64,000 nt of DNA from Variovorax paradoxus (GTDB taxonomy: Bacteria > Pseudomonadota > Gammaproteobacteria > Burkholderiales > Burkholderiaceae_C). The stretch covers positions 3,658,001 through 3,722,000 of the forward strand of contig NZ_CP046622.1 of NCBI RefSeq assembly GCF_009755665.1, given 5' to 3'. The notes under the pieces are model-generated. The model had not been told where the DNA came from. It did no database searches and saw only the letters and a list, made by a program, of their open reading frames with translations. Shown piece by piece: positions 17,528 through 26,300 of this stretch. Made by a program: the position numbers and the translations under genes. How positions within the stretch are numbered: the stretch's first letter is position 1; the number at the start of each line of letters is the position of its first letter.

Positions 17528-18751
17528 TCAGGCCGCTTTCAAGAACACATCGTGGTCGGGCGCGAAATTGGCGTGCAGCGGCAGCATTGCCCCGCCCAGC
17601 GCACAGGCCTGCGCGCCCAGCCTGCCCCCATGCAGCTGCGGCGGCCAGAGCCCCTCCCAATTGCACTGGGCCAGCGCCGCGCGCGTCTGTTCGAGCAGCG
17701 CCTGCAGCAGCGAGCGTGACATCGAACCATCCATCACCACATCGGCGAGGTCGAGCACCGCCGTGCTGCTCACGATGGCATGCGCCAATGCCAGCGAAGC
17801 GGAGCCCAGCCACGCCTGCGTGACCGCGGCATGCGGCGGCTGCAGCGCGCGGTCGTCGTAGGCCGCAGTGGTGTCCAGCCCTCCGGCTTGCAGCCGCTGC
17901 TCCAGTTCCCACAGCGAAGCCTCGGCCATCACCTGCGGCGGCAGTGCGCCACCGGAGCGCACCGACTGCATCGGCAGCGAAGCCAGTGCACCCGCGTTGC
18001 CGTGTGCGCCGGTGTGCAGGTGCGAATCGATGACCAGCCCGCCGCCCACGAAGGTGTCGACGAAGATGTACAGGAAGCTCTTCAGGTCGTGCCCTCGCCC
18101 GCCGACCAGCTCGGCCACGCAGGCGGCGACCGTGTCCCGCGCAAAGCTCACCGGCACATCGGTGCGCGCCCTCACCTCGGCCAGCAGGTCCATCTGGTTC
18201 CACTCGTCCGACTGCGCCTTCGACAGGCCCAGCGTGCGGTGCCAGCCGCCAAGAAGGAAAGGTGCGGCCAGCCCCACGCCCACGTTGCGCACAGCCAGCG
18301 GCCCGAGCCCGTCGCGCAGGCGATGGATGTGCTCGGCAATGGCGGGCAGCAGCGCCTGCGCATCCGGAAAGTCGTAGCTCACGGCATGCCGCTCGCGCAC
18401 CTGCGCGGCAAAGTCGATCAGCAACCATTCGGCGCCGCGGCGTCCCACCTTGATGCCGATGGCAAAGGCACCGTCGGGGTTCAGCGCCAGCGGCACCGAA
18501 GGCTGCCCGATGCGGCCGCGCACGCGGCCCTGCTTGACGATGAGCTGGTCTTCCTCGAGCCGGGCGGTAATGAGCCCGATGGTCTGCGCGCTCAGCCCGG
18601 TAAGCCGCGCGAGCTCGGCCTTCGGCAGGCTGGTGTGAACGCGCAGGGCCTGCAGCACCACGCGCTCGTTGAACTGGCGCATGCCCACCTGATTGGAGCC
18701 GCGCGGGCGCAGCAGATCGGGCGGGCGCATAGCGACTTCTGCATCAGGCAT
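17528..18751 (-). CDS. ROK-family transcriptional regulator of the sugar ABC system
   Basis: A 407-residue NagC/XylR-type protein. The N-terminal winged helix covers roughly residues 24-75 (FNERVVLQALRVHTSLPKAE, LARLTGLSAQTIGLITARLE). The ROK domain follows (AIGIKVGRRGAEWLLIDF, GGGLVIDSHLHTGAHGNAG). The zinc-binding CxCGxxGC motif usual after that segment is absent here. Its 5' end overlaps the ATPase gene stop by 8 bp, so it is the last gene of the sugar-transport operon, and it is likely the repressor of that operon. The sugar signal is probably the transported hexose, inferred from context. Confidence 0.9.
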   Translation of the reverse strand: MPDAEVAMRPPDLLRPRGSNQVGMRQFNERVVLQALRVHTSLPKAELARLTGLSAQTIGLITARLEEDQLIVKQGRVRGRIGQPSVPLALNPDGAFAIGIKVGRRGAEWLLIDFAAQVRERHAVSYDFPDAQALLPAIAEHIHRLRDGLGPLAVRNVGVGLAAPFLLGGWHRTLGLSKAQSDEWNQMDLLAEVRARTDVPVSFARDTVAACVAELVGGRGHDLKSFLYIFVDTFVGGGLVIDSHLHTGAHGNAGALASLPMQSVRSGGALPPQVMAEASLWELEQRLQAGGLDTTAAYDDRALQPPHAAVTQAWLGSASLALAHAIVSSTAVLDLADVVMDGSMSRSLLQALLEQTRAALAQCNWEGLWPPQLHGGRLGAQACALGGAMLPLHANFAPDHDVFLKAA

Positions 18752-19550
18752 GCGCCTCCGCGGGCAGTTGGTCGGCCGTCATGGCGCCGGTCATCACCGC
18801 CACCGTATCGCTCATGCTGATGTTCTTCGGATTGAGCACCGCCGCACGCTTGCCGAGCCGCGCCACATGGATGCGGTCGGCCACTTCGAACACATGCGGC
18901 ATGTTGTGGCTGATGAGCACCACCGGCAGCCCGCGGTCGCGCACGCGGCGGATCAGCTCGAGCACCATGTTGCCTTCCTTCACGCCGAGTGCGGCGGTGG
19001 GCTCGTCCATGATGACCACGTGCCGCGCGAAGGCCGCGCTGCGCGCCACCGCCACGCATTGGCGCTGTCCGCCCGAAAGCGTTTCGACCGCCTGCGTCAT
19101 CGACTGGATGCCGACCTTCAGGTCCGCCATGCGGGCGGCGCTTTCCTGCAGCATCTTTTTCTTGTCGAGCATGCGCAGCACGTTGCCCATGAAGCCCGGG
19201 CGGCGCAGCTCGCGGCCGAGAAAGAGGTTCTCGTAGATGGTCATGGCGGGTGCCACGGCCAGGTCTTGGTAGACCGTCTCGATGCCCGCGCGGCGCGCGT
19301 CGAGTGGGTTGCGAAAATGCACCGGCGCACCGTCGAGCAGGATCTCGCCTTCGTCGGGCACCACCGCGCCCGAGAGTGCCTTGATGAGCGAAGACTTGCC
19401 CGCGCCGTTGTCGCCGATCACCGCGAGGATTTCTCCTTCGCGCAGCTCGAAGTCGACACCGTCGAGCGCCGTCACCTGGCCGTAGCGCTTCACCAGGCCC
19501 TTGGCCTGCATCACGATCTTGGCGGATTTGGGATTGGCTACGGCGTTCAT
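18744..19550 (-). CDS. frcA: Sugar ABC transporter ATP-binding protein (FrcA-like)
   Basis: A 268-residue single-domain ATPase. Walker A is VIGDNGAGKSSLIKALSG, the signature VETLSGGQRQCVAVARS, Walker B HVVIMDEPTAALGV, and the switch histidine is in LISHNMPHVFEVAD. Most ribose-type ATPases are double-length; a single domain together with this gene order fits the FrcA group of fructose importers. The ATG at 19550 overlaps the permease TGA by one base. It works with the permease and binding protein immediately upstream. Confidence 0.85.
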   Translation of the reverse strand: MNAVANPKSAKIVMQAKGLVKRYGQVTALDGVDFELREGEILAVIGDNGAGKSSLIKALSGAVVPDEGEILLDGAPVHFRNPLDARRAGIETVYQDLAVAPAMTIYENLFLGRELRRPGFMGNVLRMLDKKKMLQESAARMADLKVGIQSMTQAVETLSGGQRQCVAVARSAAFARHVVIMDEPTAALGVKEGNMVLELIRRVRDRGLPVVLISHNMPHVFEVADRIHVARLGKRAAVLNPKNISMSDTVAVMTGAMTADQLPAEAHA

Positions 19551-20509
19551 CAGCGTGCTCCCCGGCGCGAGAGTTGATCGGCCGCCACCGCAAGAATTAC
19601 CAGCACGCCCGTTACCAGCACCTGGTAGATCGACGACACGCCCATGAGCGTGAGCCCGTTGCGGAACACGCCGACGATGAGCACGCCGATGAGCGAGCCC
19701 AGCACGATGCCGCGCCCGCCGAACAGGCTGGTGCCGCCGAGCACCACGGCCGTGATGGCGTCGAGGTTTTCGGTTTGCCCCGCATTCGGGTCGCCCACGC
19801 CGGTGCGCGCAACCGACAGCAGCGAGGCAACGCCATAGAGCACGCCCGCGGCCACATACACGCCCAGCAGCACGCGTTGCGTGGGAATGCCCACCAGGCG
19901 CGTGGCCTCGGCGTTGTTGCCCACCGCATAGATGTGCCGGCCTGCGGCCGTTTCGCGCAGCACAAACCAAGCAAGCGCATACAGCACCAGCATCAGCACC
20001 GCGCCCCACGCCACTTCGGCATTGCCGATGGTGAAGGTGGTGCCCAGCCCGGTGAGGCCGGAGGGCAAGTCGGTGATGGTCTGCGACGACGAATACAGCT
20101 GCGTGATCGCGAATGCGATGTTCAGCGTACCCAGCGTCACGATGAAAGGCGGCAGCTTGATGCGCGTGACCAGCAGGCCGTTGAGCAGGCCGAACAATGT
20201 GGTCACGCCAATGCCGCACAGGATGGCCACCGGCACCGGCAGGCCGAGCTCGGTGGCGAACTTGGTCATGATGATGCTGCCCAGCGCCATCACCATGCCG
20301 CACGACAGGTCGATGCCCGCCGTGAGAATGATCAGCGTCTGGCCGATGGCGATCACGCCGACCACCATCACCTGCTGCATGATCAGCGAGAGGTTGCCGC
20401 CCGTCAGAAAGCGGTCGGACTGGGTCGCAAAGAAGATGCATGCGCCAAGCAGGGCCAGCCACGGCCCCAGGGCGCCCCACGGAATATGGTGCGTCGGAGA
20501 TTTCGCCAT
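19550..20509 (-). CDS. frcC: Sugar ABC transporter permease (FrcC/RbsC-like)
   Basis: A 319-residue permease with about nine or ten membrane helices. It has the BPD_transp_2 family pattern of carbohydrate-uptake-2 systems: LTAGIDLSCGMVMALGSIIM is the conserved motif after the first helices, and ENLDAITAVVLGGTSLFGGRG is the coupling region. It lies 19 bp downstream of the binding-protein gene. Confidence 0.9.
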   Translation of the reverse strand: MAKSPTHHIPWGALGPWLALLGACIFFATQSDRFLTGGNLSLIMQQVMVVGVIAIGQTLIILTAGIDLSCGMVMALGSIIMTKFATELGLPVPVAILCGIGVTTLFGLLNGLLVTRIKLPPFIVTLGTLNIAFAITQLYSSSQTITDLPSGLTGLGTTFTIGNAEVAWGAVLMLVLYALAWFVLRETAAGRHIYAVGNNAEATRLVGIPTQRVLLGVYVAAGVLYGVASLLSVARTGVGDPNAGQTENLDAITAVVLGGTSLFGGRGIVLGSLIGVLIVGVFRNGLTLMGVSSIYQVLVTGVLVILAVAADQLSRRGAR

Positions 20510-20528
20510 CAGGTGCTCCGGGCCTTGA

Positions 20529-21533
20529 TTACTTCTTGCCCCAGCACAGCTCGGCGCCGGTCTTGGTGTCCTTGCTGTCGACGCCCGGCACGCTCTTGCC
20601 GGCGATGAGGGTCACGCCGGTGTCGACATAGCCCGAGGCCTTCTTGCCCGTCTTGGCATATTCCACGCCCGCCGCCACGCCCATGGCCGCCATCTTGAGC
20701 GGGTACTGCTGCGAAGTGGCCGCAATGACGCCGGCGTTGGTGTCCTTGATGCCCTGGCAACCGCCGTCGACCGAAACGATCATCACGCCCTTCTCCTTGC
20801 CGGCGCGCTTCAGCGCGTTGTAGGCACCGGCCGCGGCGGGCTCGTTGATGGTGTAGACCAGGTTCACGTCGGGCGCCCTTTGCAGGCAGTTTTCCATCGC
20901 CGTCTGCGCTTTGGCCTGGTCGCCGAAGCTGTCGGCCATGCACACGATTTCAGGCGCCTTCGAGAGCTCGTTCGACTTGGCGTCGTTGGCTTGCAGGCCA
21001 AAGCCCTTCATGAAGCCGTTGTGCCGCTGCGCACCCACCGGGTGGCCCGGCAGCAGGTCGAGCGCGACGATCTTCGCCGGCTTGCCGGCCATCGCGGCCT
21101 TGGCGTATTCGCCGATCAGCACACCGGCTGTGTAGTTGTTGGTGGCGAAGAGCGCATCGGTCGCCTCCGGCGGATCGGCCGGGCTGTCGAGCGCAATCAC
21201 CATGATGCCCTTGTCGCGCGCCTTCTTGATCGCCGGCACGATGGCCTTGGCGTCGCTCGGCGTGATGAGGATGGTCTTGGCGCCCGCGGCAATCATGTTT
21301 TCCATGGCCGTGATCTGGCCCGCGTTGTCGCCATCGGCCTTGCCCGCGCCCGAAAGCAGCTTGGCGCCGAGCTTCTTGGCCTCTTCCTGCGCGCCCTCTT
21401 TCATCTTGACGAAAAAGGGGTTGGTTTCAGTCTTGGTAACTAGGCCGATGACCGGCTGGTCGGCGGCAAAGGCGGCAGACGAAGCAGCCAGGGACAGGGC
21501 CGCCAGGGCCAGGATGGAGCGGGAGCTGAGCAT
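20529..21533 (-). CDS. frcB: Sugar ABC transporter substrate-binding protein (FrcB-like)
   Basis: A 334-residue periplasmic binding protein with a signal peptide (ILALAALSLAASSAAFA at residues 8-24). The mature part starts DQPVIGLVTKTETNPFFVKM and contains MENMIAAGAKTILITPSDAK and LDSPADPPEATDALFATNN. This is the type I periplasmic-binding fold of ribose/fructose receptors, and the sequence is close in feel to FrcB. It is the first gene of the frcBCA-ROK unit. A palindrome 110 bp upstream is a candidate operator. Confidence 0.88.
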   Translation of the reverse strand: MLSSRSILALAALSLAASSAAFAADQPVIGLVTKTETNPFFVKMKEGAQEEAKKLGAKLLSGAGKADGDNAGQITAMENMIAAGAKTILITPSDAKAIVPAIKKARDKGIMVIALDSPADPPEATDALFATNNYTAGVLIGEYAKAAMAGKPAKIVALDLLPGHPVGAQRHNGFMKGFGLQANDAKSNELSKAPEIVCMADSFGDQAKAQTAMENCLQRAPDVNLVYTINEPAAAGAYNALKRAGKEKGVMIVSVDGGCQGIKDTNAGVIAATSQQYPLKMAAMGVAAGVEYAKTGKKASGYVDTGVTLIAGKSVPGVDSKDTKTGAELCWGKK

Positions 21534-21642
21534 GTGTGTCTCCGTGGTCAGGCGGCGATGCGCCTGCGGTCTTGGGATCCGGATGCGGGCCGTGGAAGGC
21601 GTGGAGCATCCGGGCGCAGGGAGACTATCGAGCAGCAGAGCG

Positions 21643-21663
21643 ACTAAATCAAGTGGATTTAGT
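21643..21663. promoter_or_regulatory. Candidate ROK-repressor operator upstream of frcB
   Basis: A perfect 8-bp inverted repeat, ACTAAATC at 21643-21650 and GATTTAGT at 21656-21663, with 5 bp between the arms. It is AT-rich in otherwise GC-rich DNA and lies 110 bp before the frcB start codon on the leftward strand. AT-rich dyads of this size are typical of NagC/Mlc-type ROK sites, so autoregulation by the ROK protein at the end of the operon is plausible. Confidence 0.5.
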
Positions 21664-21685
21664 TATCGGAAACCCGGGGTTGAAC

Positions 21686-22183
21686 TCAGCTGTTGATGAC
21701 GGCATTGCTGAATTCAAGCTCTTCGAAATGGCTGCCGGTAAAGTTCACTTGCTGACCGCGGAGGTTGCTCGCAGTGACGCGGTGGCCGCGGCAGTCGAGC
21801 ACATCGACCTGCGACCAGGAGCCGCCGTCGAAGCTGAGGCCGGTCCAGGTGCAGCCGGTGAATGTCGAGCCGCTCAGTCGCGCGGCATTGAACTGCGACT
21901 CGCTGAAGCTGCAATTGACGAAGGTGCAGCCGGTAACCGATATGCCGCTGAAGTCGCACTGCGTGAAGTTGCAGCCCGTGAACTGGCAGGCGCTCCAGCC
22001 CGCTTGCTTGAAGCTGGTGGCGGCGAAGCTGGTGCCCGCGAAAGCCGAGCCGGCGAACTGCGCCAGGTCCAGGTCGAGGCCCGCGTATGCGAAGCTGTCG
22101 GCCTGCCCCACCAGACCCGCCGGCGCTCCGCCCGCGCCTTTGCGCCACATGTCGTGCGCCAGGATGATCAGCTGCGAGCTCAT
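21686..22183 (-). CDS. Pentapeptide-repeat protein
   Basis: A 165-residue protein made mostly of degenerate A(D/N)LXX pentapeptides, for example FTGCNFTQCDFSGISVTGCT and FVNCSFSESQFNAARLSGST. These build a right-handed quadrilateral beta-helix. Its start (MSSQLIILAHDMW at 22183) overlaps the stop of the Sel1-like gene as ATGA, so it belongs to the same unit. An in-frame ATG at 22198 is also possible. Pentapeptide proteins occur in many VgrG/Rhs loci, but its role here is unknown. Confidence 0.75.
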   Translation of the reverse strand: MSSQLIILAHDMWRKGAGGAPAGLVGQADSFAYAGLDLDLAQFAGSAFAGTSFAATSFKQAGWSACQFTGCNFTQCDFSGISVTGCTFVNCSFSESQFNAARLSGSTFTGCTWTGLSFDGGSWSQVDVLDCRGHRVTASNLRGQQVNFTGSHFEELEFSNAVINS

Positions 22184-22566
22184 GTCAGGGGGGTCCATCC
22201 GGAAACGACCTTCTCAGTCTCGATTTCGCTCAGCAGCCAGCCGGCTTTCTCATTGCCGTTTTTCTGCGCCTCCGCGGCCCAGTAGGCAGCCTTTTCGAGG
22301 TCGATGCCGTTCATGTACAGGTCGTAGGCAAGGTTGTGCTGCGCAATGCGATGTCCGCCCTTGGCCGCCATGGAAAGCCAGTGCATCGATTGATCGGGAT
22401 CGGAGAACGTGAAGGTGTAGTACAGCGAGAGGCGAAACGCAGAGTCCGCATTGCCGGCTTCCGCCTTTGCCACCAGCGCAAGGCGTTGCTCGTCAGTGAG
22501 CGCATAGCTCTGGGCGCCTGAAATAGGAGAAAGAGACGAGGCGGAAGCGGAAGCATCGTTTTCCAT
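22180..22566 (-). CDS. Sel1-like repeat protein
   Basis: A 128-residue protein with two or three Sel1/TPR-like helical hairpins: SAFRLSLYYTFTFSDPDQSM, HWLSMAAKGGHRIAQHNLAY, and DLEKAAYWAAEAQKNGNEKA. There is no signal peptide. Short Sel1 proteins often accompany type VI effectors as immunity or adaptor proteins. It precedes the pentapeptide gene with a 4-bp overlap and follows the 96-residue gene by 27 bp. Confidence 0.72.
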   Translation of the reverse strand: MENDASASASSLSPISGAQSYALTDEQRLALVAKAEAGNADSAFRLSLYYTFTFSDPDQSMHWLSMAAKGGHRIAQHNLAYDLYMNGIDLEKAAYWAAEAQKNGNEKAGWLLSEIETEKVVSGWTPLT

Positions 22567-22593
22567 GAGACTGTTCTCCGTTGCGTTAGGCGC

Positions 22594-22884
22594 TTAGCGG
22601 CTCCCCGCTTCACGCAAGATCTCGCCCGACGTTTTTGAGGCGATGTACAGCACCGAACGGCCGAGGCGGCTTGCATTGCCAAGGCCCTTCTTGCCCGGTT
22701 CCAGCTTTGCGACAAACTCGATTCCGATGGTGTTTTCACCGTTCTCGTCTTCGCCGTTTTCACGCGTGCGCTCGCTGATCTGGATGTCGAAGTTCTTCAG
22801 GTCTTGCCCTGTCTGTGCAAAGCGTTCATAGGCATGGGCCAGCGCGATGGCAAGCGGCGTGCCGGGTTCCGGCTTAAAGGTCAT
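22594..22884 (-). CDS. Hypothetical protein in the VgrG/Rhs locus
   Basis: A 96-residue soluble protein beginning MTFKPEPGTPLAIALAHAYE. It contains an acidic stretch (RTRENGEDENGEN) and a lysine-rich loop (KLEPGKKGLGNASRLGRSV). I do not recognise the family. Its base composition is like the chromosome, unlike the AT-rich immunity gene upstream, so it was probably acquired separately from the toxin tip. Confidence 0.5.
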   Translation of the reverse strand: MTFKPEPGTPLAIALAHAYERFAQTGQDLKNFDIQISERTRENGEDENGENTIGIEFVAKLEPGKKGLGNASRLGRSVLYIASKTSGEILREAGSR

Positions 22885-22943
22885 GAATCGATCAGGGTCC
22901 GTCTGATCTATGGTTGATCATTTTGCGCACCGGAAAGGAAAAT

Positions 22944-23342
22944 CTATTTCCTGCCTAATAGATTGAATTTTGCAACCCTCACAACATCCTCATCTTTATC
23001 TGTAGATAATTTTTCCAGGATATCGAGCGGGGTCTTCTTATTGGCAGCAATTTGCTGCCGAACCGTGGAATCGGGATCCACCGATAGTAACTCAAACAAC
23101 TCCTGAGATAATTTTCTTTTGGATGCAACAAAAAATCTGACTTCCACCTCGAATTTACAGAGCTCCTGAAGAATTTCCAGGGGAACAGTTTTATTGTGAG
23201 CCACCCATTTCCTGAGTTCTGGGTAATTTTCGATAACATCCTTCCAGACTTCAAGAGAGGCCTCCTCGTGAGCAGCCCTGTCATATTCTTCTTTTAATTG
23301 ACTTGATCGCAATTGAGCAAACTCGCTGGCAGAAGAAATCAT
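22944..23342 (-). CDS. Putative immunity protein for the Rhs toxin
   Basis: A 132-residue protein with repeated helical hairpins (PELRKWVAHNKTVPLEILQE, RKLSQELFELLSVDPDSTV, IAANKKTPLDILEKLSTDKD), resembling leucine-rich-variant or HEAT-like repeats. I start it at ATG 23342, which overlaps the rhs stop as ATGA; a further ATG at 23357 is less likely. The DNA is clearly AT-richer than its surroundings, and the drop continues into the toxin tip of rhs. Position and coupling are those of an immunity gene; the pairing is inferred, not shown. Confidence 0.7.
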   Translation of the reverse strand: MISSASEFAQLRSSQLKEEYDRAAHEEASLEVWKDVIENYPELRKWVAHNKTVPLEILQELCKFEVEVRFFVASKRKLSQELFELLSVDPDSTVRQQIAANKKTPLDILEKLSTDKDEDVVRVAKFNLLGRK

Positions 23343-26300
23343 TGCGCATCCTTGCATTTCATCGATTTAAAGTCGATATTCTTTCCAACGTCGCTTTTGT
23401 GCTTCTTCATATAGTCTCCGTACATATCTGCATCAGCAATCCAACCACCATTTTTGTCGTGAACTTTCCACGCGCTCCCGCCGTGGCCCGTTTGATCTGC
23501 AGACCACCAGAGACCGGTACTAGGATCTCGAAGGTATTTGATACGACCCACACCGGGGACATTTCCGTCGCAGGTACGATCGAAGCGGTTAATTTCCCAG
23601 GGTTTTCTGCACGAGCAGTTGGAATTTTGATTCGGCTTGTCGGATTTTTGCTTTCTGCCGGCCGTATCCGCTGCACGCGAAGTTAATCCGACAGGATCAA
23701 TCCATCCAGAAGGATTCGGCGCGTACCGGTGCAAATTTAGCCCGCCGGCGAGCCCGATCGGGTCCTCGCTTACAAACCGCCCACTCACCGGGTCGTAATA
23801 TCGATAGCGGTTGTAGTGCAGCCCCGTCTCGTCGTCAAAGTACTGCCCCTGGAACCGGATCGGATTCCTGAACCCCGCCTTCCTCCCCGCCTCGCTGATC
23901 GCCTGCCTGGCTTCGCCCCAGGCCTTGTAGCTGGCCGACCAGGCGATCCGCCCCTCATGGTCGGTCAGTTCCTGCGGCGTACCCAAGTGGTCGCATTGGT
24001 AGAACGCGATCTCTTCCTTTGCAAAGACCTGCGGCGTGTTGAGCTGCTGACCGTTCCATAGCGGATCCTGCTCGATGTCGTAGCGCCCGCCGTTGGCTGC
24101 GATCAGCGCCTTCACGTCGGTGGTCTGACTCAATGCGATGGCTTGGGCCTGCCTGATCTGCACCAGCGGCACGAAGGAGCCGGGCTCGTGGATGTAGTGC
24201 ACGCTGTCGCCGCGCCAGGCCTGCTGCTCGTGCTCGCCCTCGGTGCTCTGGGTGCTCTCGAAGGCCAAAGTGTCGCCGTCCCAGCCGAACAGGGTGACGT
24301 CGTGCTCGGATCGCTTGGCGATGCGGCGGCCCATGGCGTCGTAGCTGAAGGTGGTGGTCTTGCCGTAGGTGGTCGCACTGCGCATGCGATTGAAGCCGTC
24401 CCAGGTGAACACGGTCTTCTCGCCATTGCTGGTTCGCTCGACGAGGTTGCCGCGTTCGTCCCATTTGTAGTGGGTGCCGGCATAGTCCTTGAGCAGGTTG
24501 TCCATCAGCTTGCCGGCCATGCTGCGGCCGTCGCCGTCCAGGCGAACCGCGACGCGGTTGGTCACGCGGCCTGCGGCCAGCGTGCCGGCCGCGGTGGTGT
24601 CCGAAGGATTGCCGATGTTCCCTGCGGGATCGAATGCGAAGGTCTCGCGGCCCAGGCGGCTGTTGGCTTCCAACAGGCGGCCCACGGGGTCGTAGCGGTA
24701 GCTCAGGCTGCCGCGGCGGCTGTCGCCGATAGCGACGAGCTGCCCTGCCTTGTCGTAGGCATAGCTGCGGCGAACGGCGGCAGCGGCTTCGATGGCTCCG
24801 GGCCTGGTTTGCGAAATTTGTTGCTCGAGCAAACGGCCGACCGGGTCGTAGCGCAGCTTCTGCGTCAGGCCGTTGCCCTGCTCGCGCGCGATCTCTCGGT
24901 GCAAGTCGTCGCGCTCGAAGTCAAGGATGTCCTGTCCGTCGACAAGCAGCCCGTGCACATGGCCGGAGCCGTAGGTCAGCCACTGCGTGGTGTGGCCGTC
25001 GGGGCGGATGGTGGTCACGCGCTGGTTGAGCTCGTCGTAGCCATGGCGCCAGACTGCCGTCTGCCCGCTCTCAATGTAGTGGTGATGCTCGCGCGCGAGG
25101 TTGCCCGCTGCGTCGTAGAACCACTGCAGCCGCGCATCGCCGTTCGCAGCCTCCACCAGGCGCCCGTTGCCGTCGTAGGCGAAGCGCTCCGCCTGCTCGG
25201 CGGCCTGGCGTTCGGTAAGGCGGCCCAGCGGATCGAAGGCGAGCGTGGTGCTGTGGCCCGCATCGACGACCTCGGCCAGCACGCCGGTGGATTCCTCATA
25301 CCGGTAGCGGGTGGCCTTGCGGTCGAAGCCGATCTCCTCCAGCAGCTTGCCCACCGGGTCGTACCTGAAGTCGTAGCGGCTGCCGTTCTCATTGTGCAGT
25401 TCGGTCAGCCGGCCGAGCAGGTCCCACTGGTAGCGCAACGTGTGGCCGGCCGCGTCGACACGGCCGGCGACCAGGCCGGCGCGGGTGTAGCTGTAGCGGG
25501 TGCGGCGGCCGAGCGCGTCGGTGTGTGCGAGCAAGCGCCCTTCGGCGTCGTGCGCAAAGTGCTCGCGGGTGCCGTCGGGGAGCACGATTTCCTCGAGCTG
25601 GCCCGGGTGGTTGCGGTTGCCGCCGTCTTCGCCTTGCGCCACAGCCGCGCCCACGGGCGTGTAGCGGTAGCGCGTGGACTGGCCGGCCGCATCGGTGGCC
25701 TTCACGAGGCGCCCGCGGCTGTCGTATTCCCAACTGCTGACTTTGCCCGAGCAGTCGGTGTAGCTCGCCATCTGGCCGGCGGGCGTGTAGGCCAGGGTCT
25801 TCACGCCGCCCTTGGCATCGGTGATGAGCACCGGCTGGCCGGCCGGGTCGTAAGCGTATTCGGTCTTGTTGCCGAGCGGATCGGTTTCTTCGGTGAGGTT
25901 GCCGCTTGCGTCGTGCTCGCGCTTCCAGACGCCGCCTTCGGCATCGAGGATGCCCGTCACCCGGTGGCGCGCGTCGTATTCGTAGTAAACGCGGCTGCCG
26001 TCGGCGCGGGTGTGGGTCTTCAGGTTGCCGTTGGCGTCGTAGGCGTAGTCGTCCGTGCTGCCGTCGGTGTGGATGTGGCGCGTGATGTTCTTGGCGTCGT
26101 CGCGCAGGAACCACTCCTCGCGCTTGTCCGGGTGAATGATCCGGTAGGTGTAGCCCAGCACGTCGTAGTAGTACCAGGTCTCGCCGCCGATGGCATCGGT
26201 CAGGTAGGTGAGGCGAATGTTCCTGTCCCACTCCAGCGTGAGCGCAAAGCTGCCGTCGTCGGCCCATTCGCGCACGGCCTTGGCGTCGACATCCGTGCCG

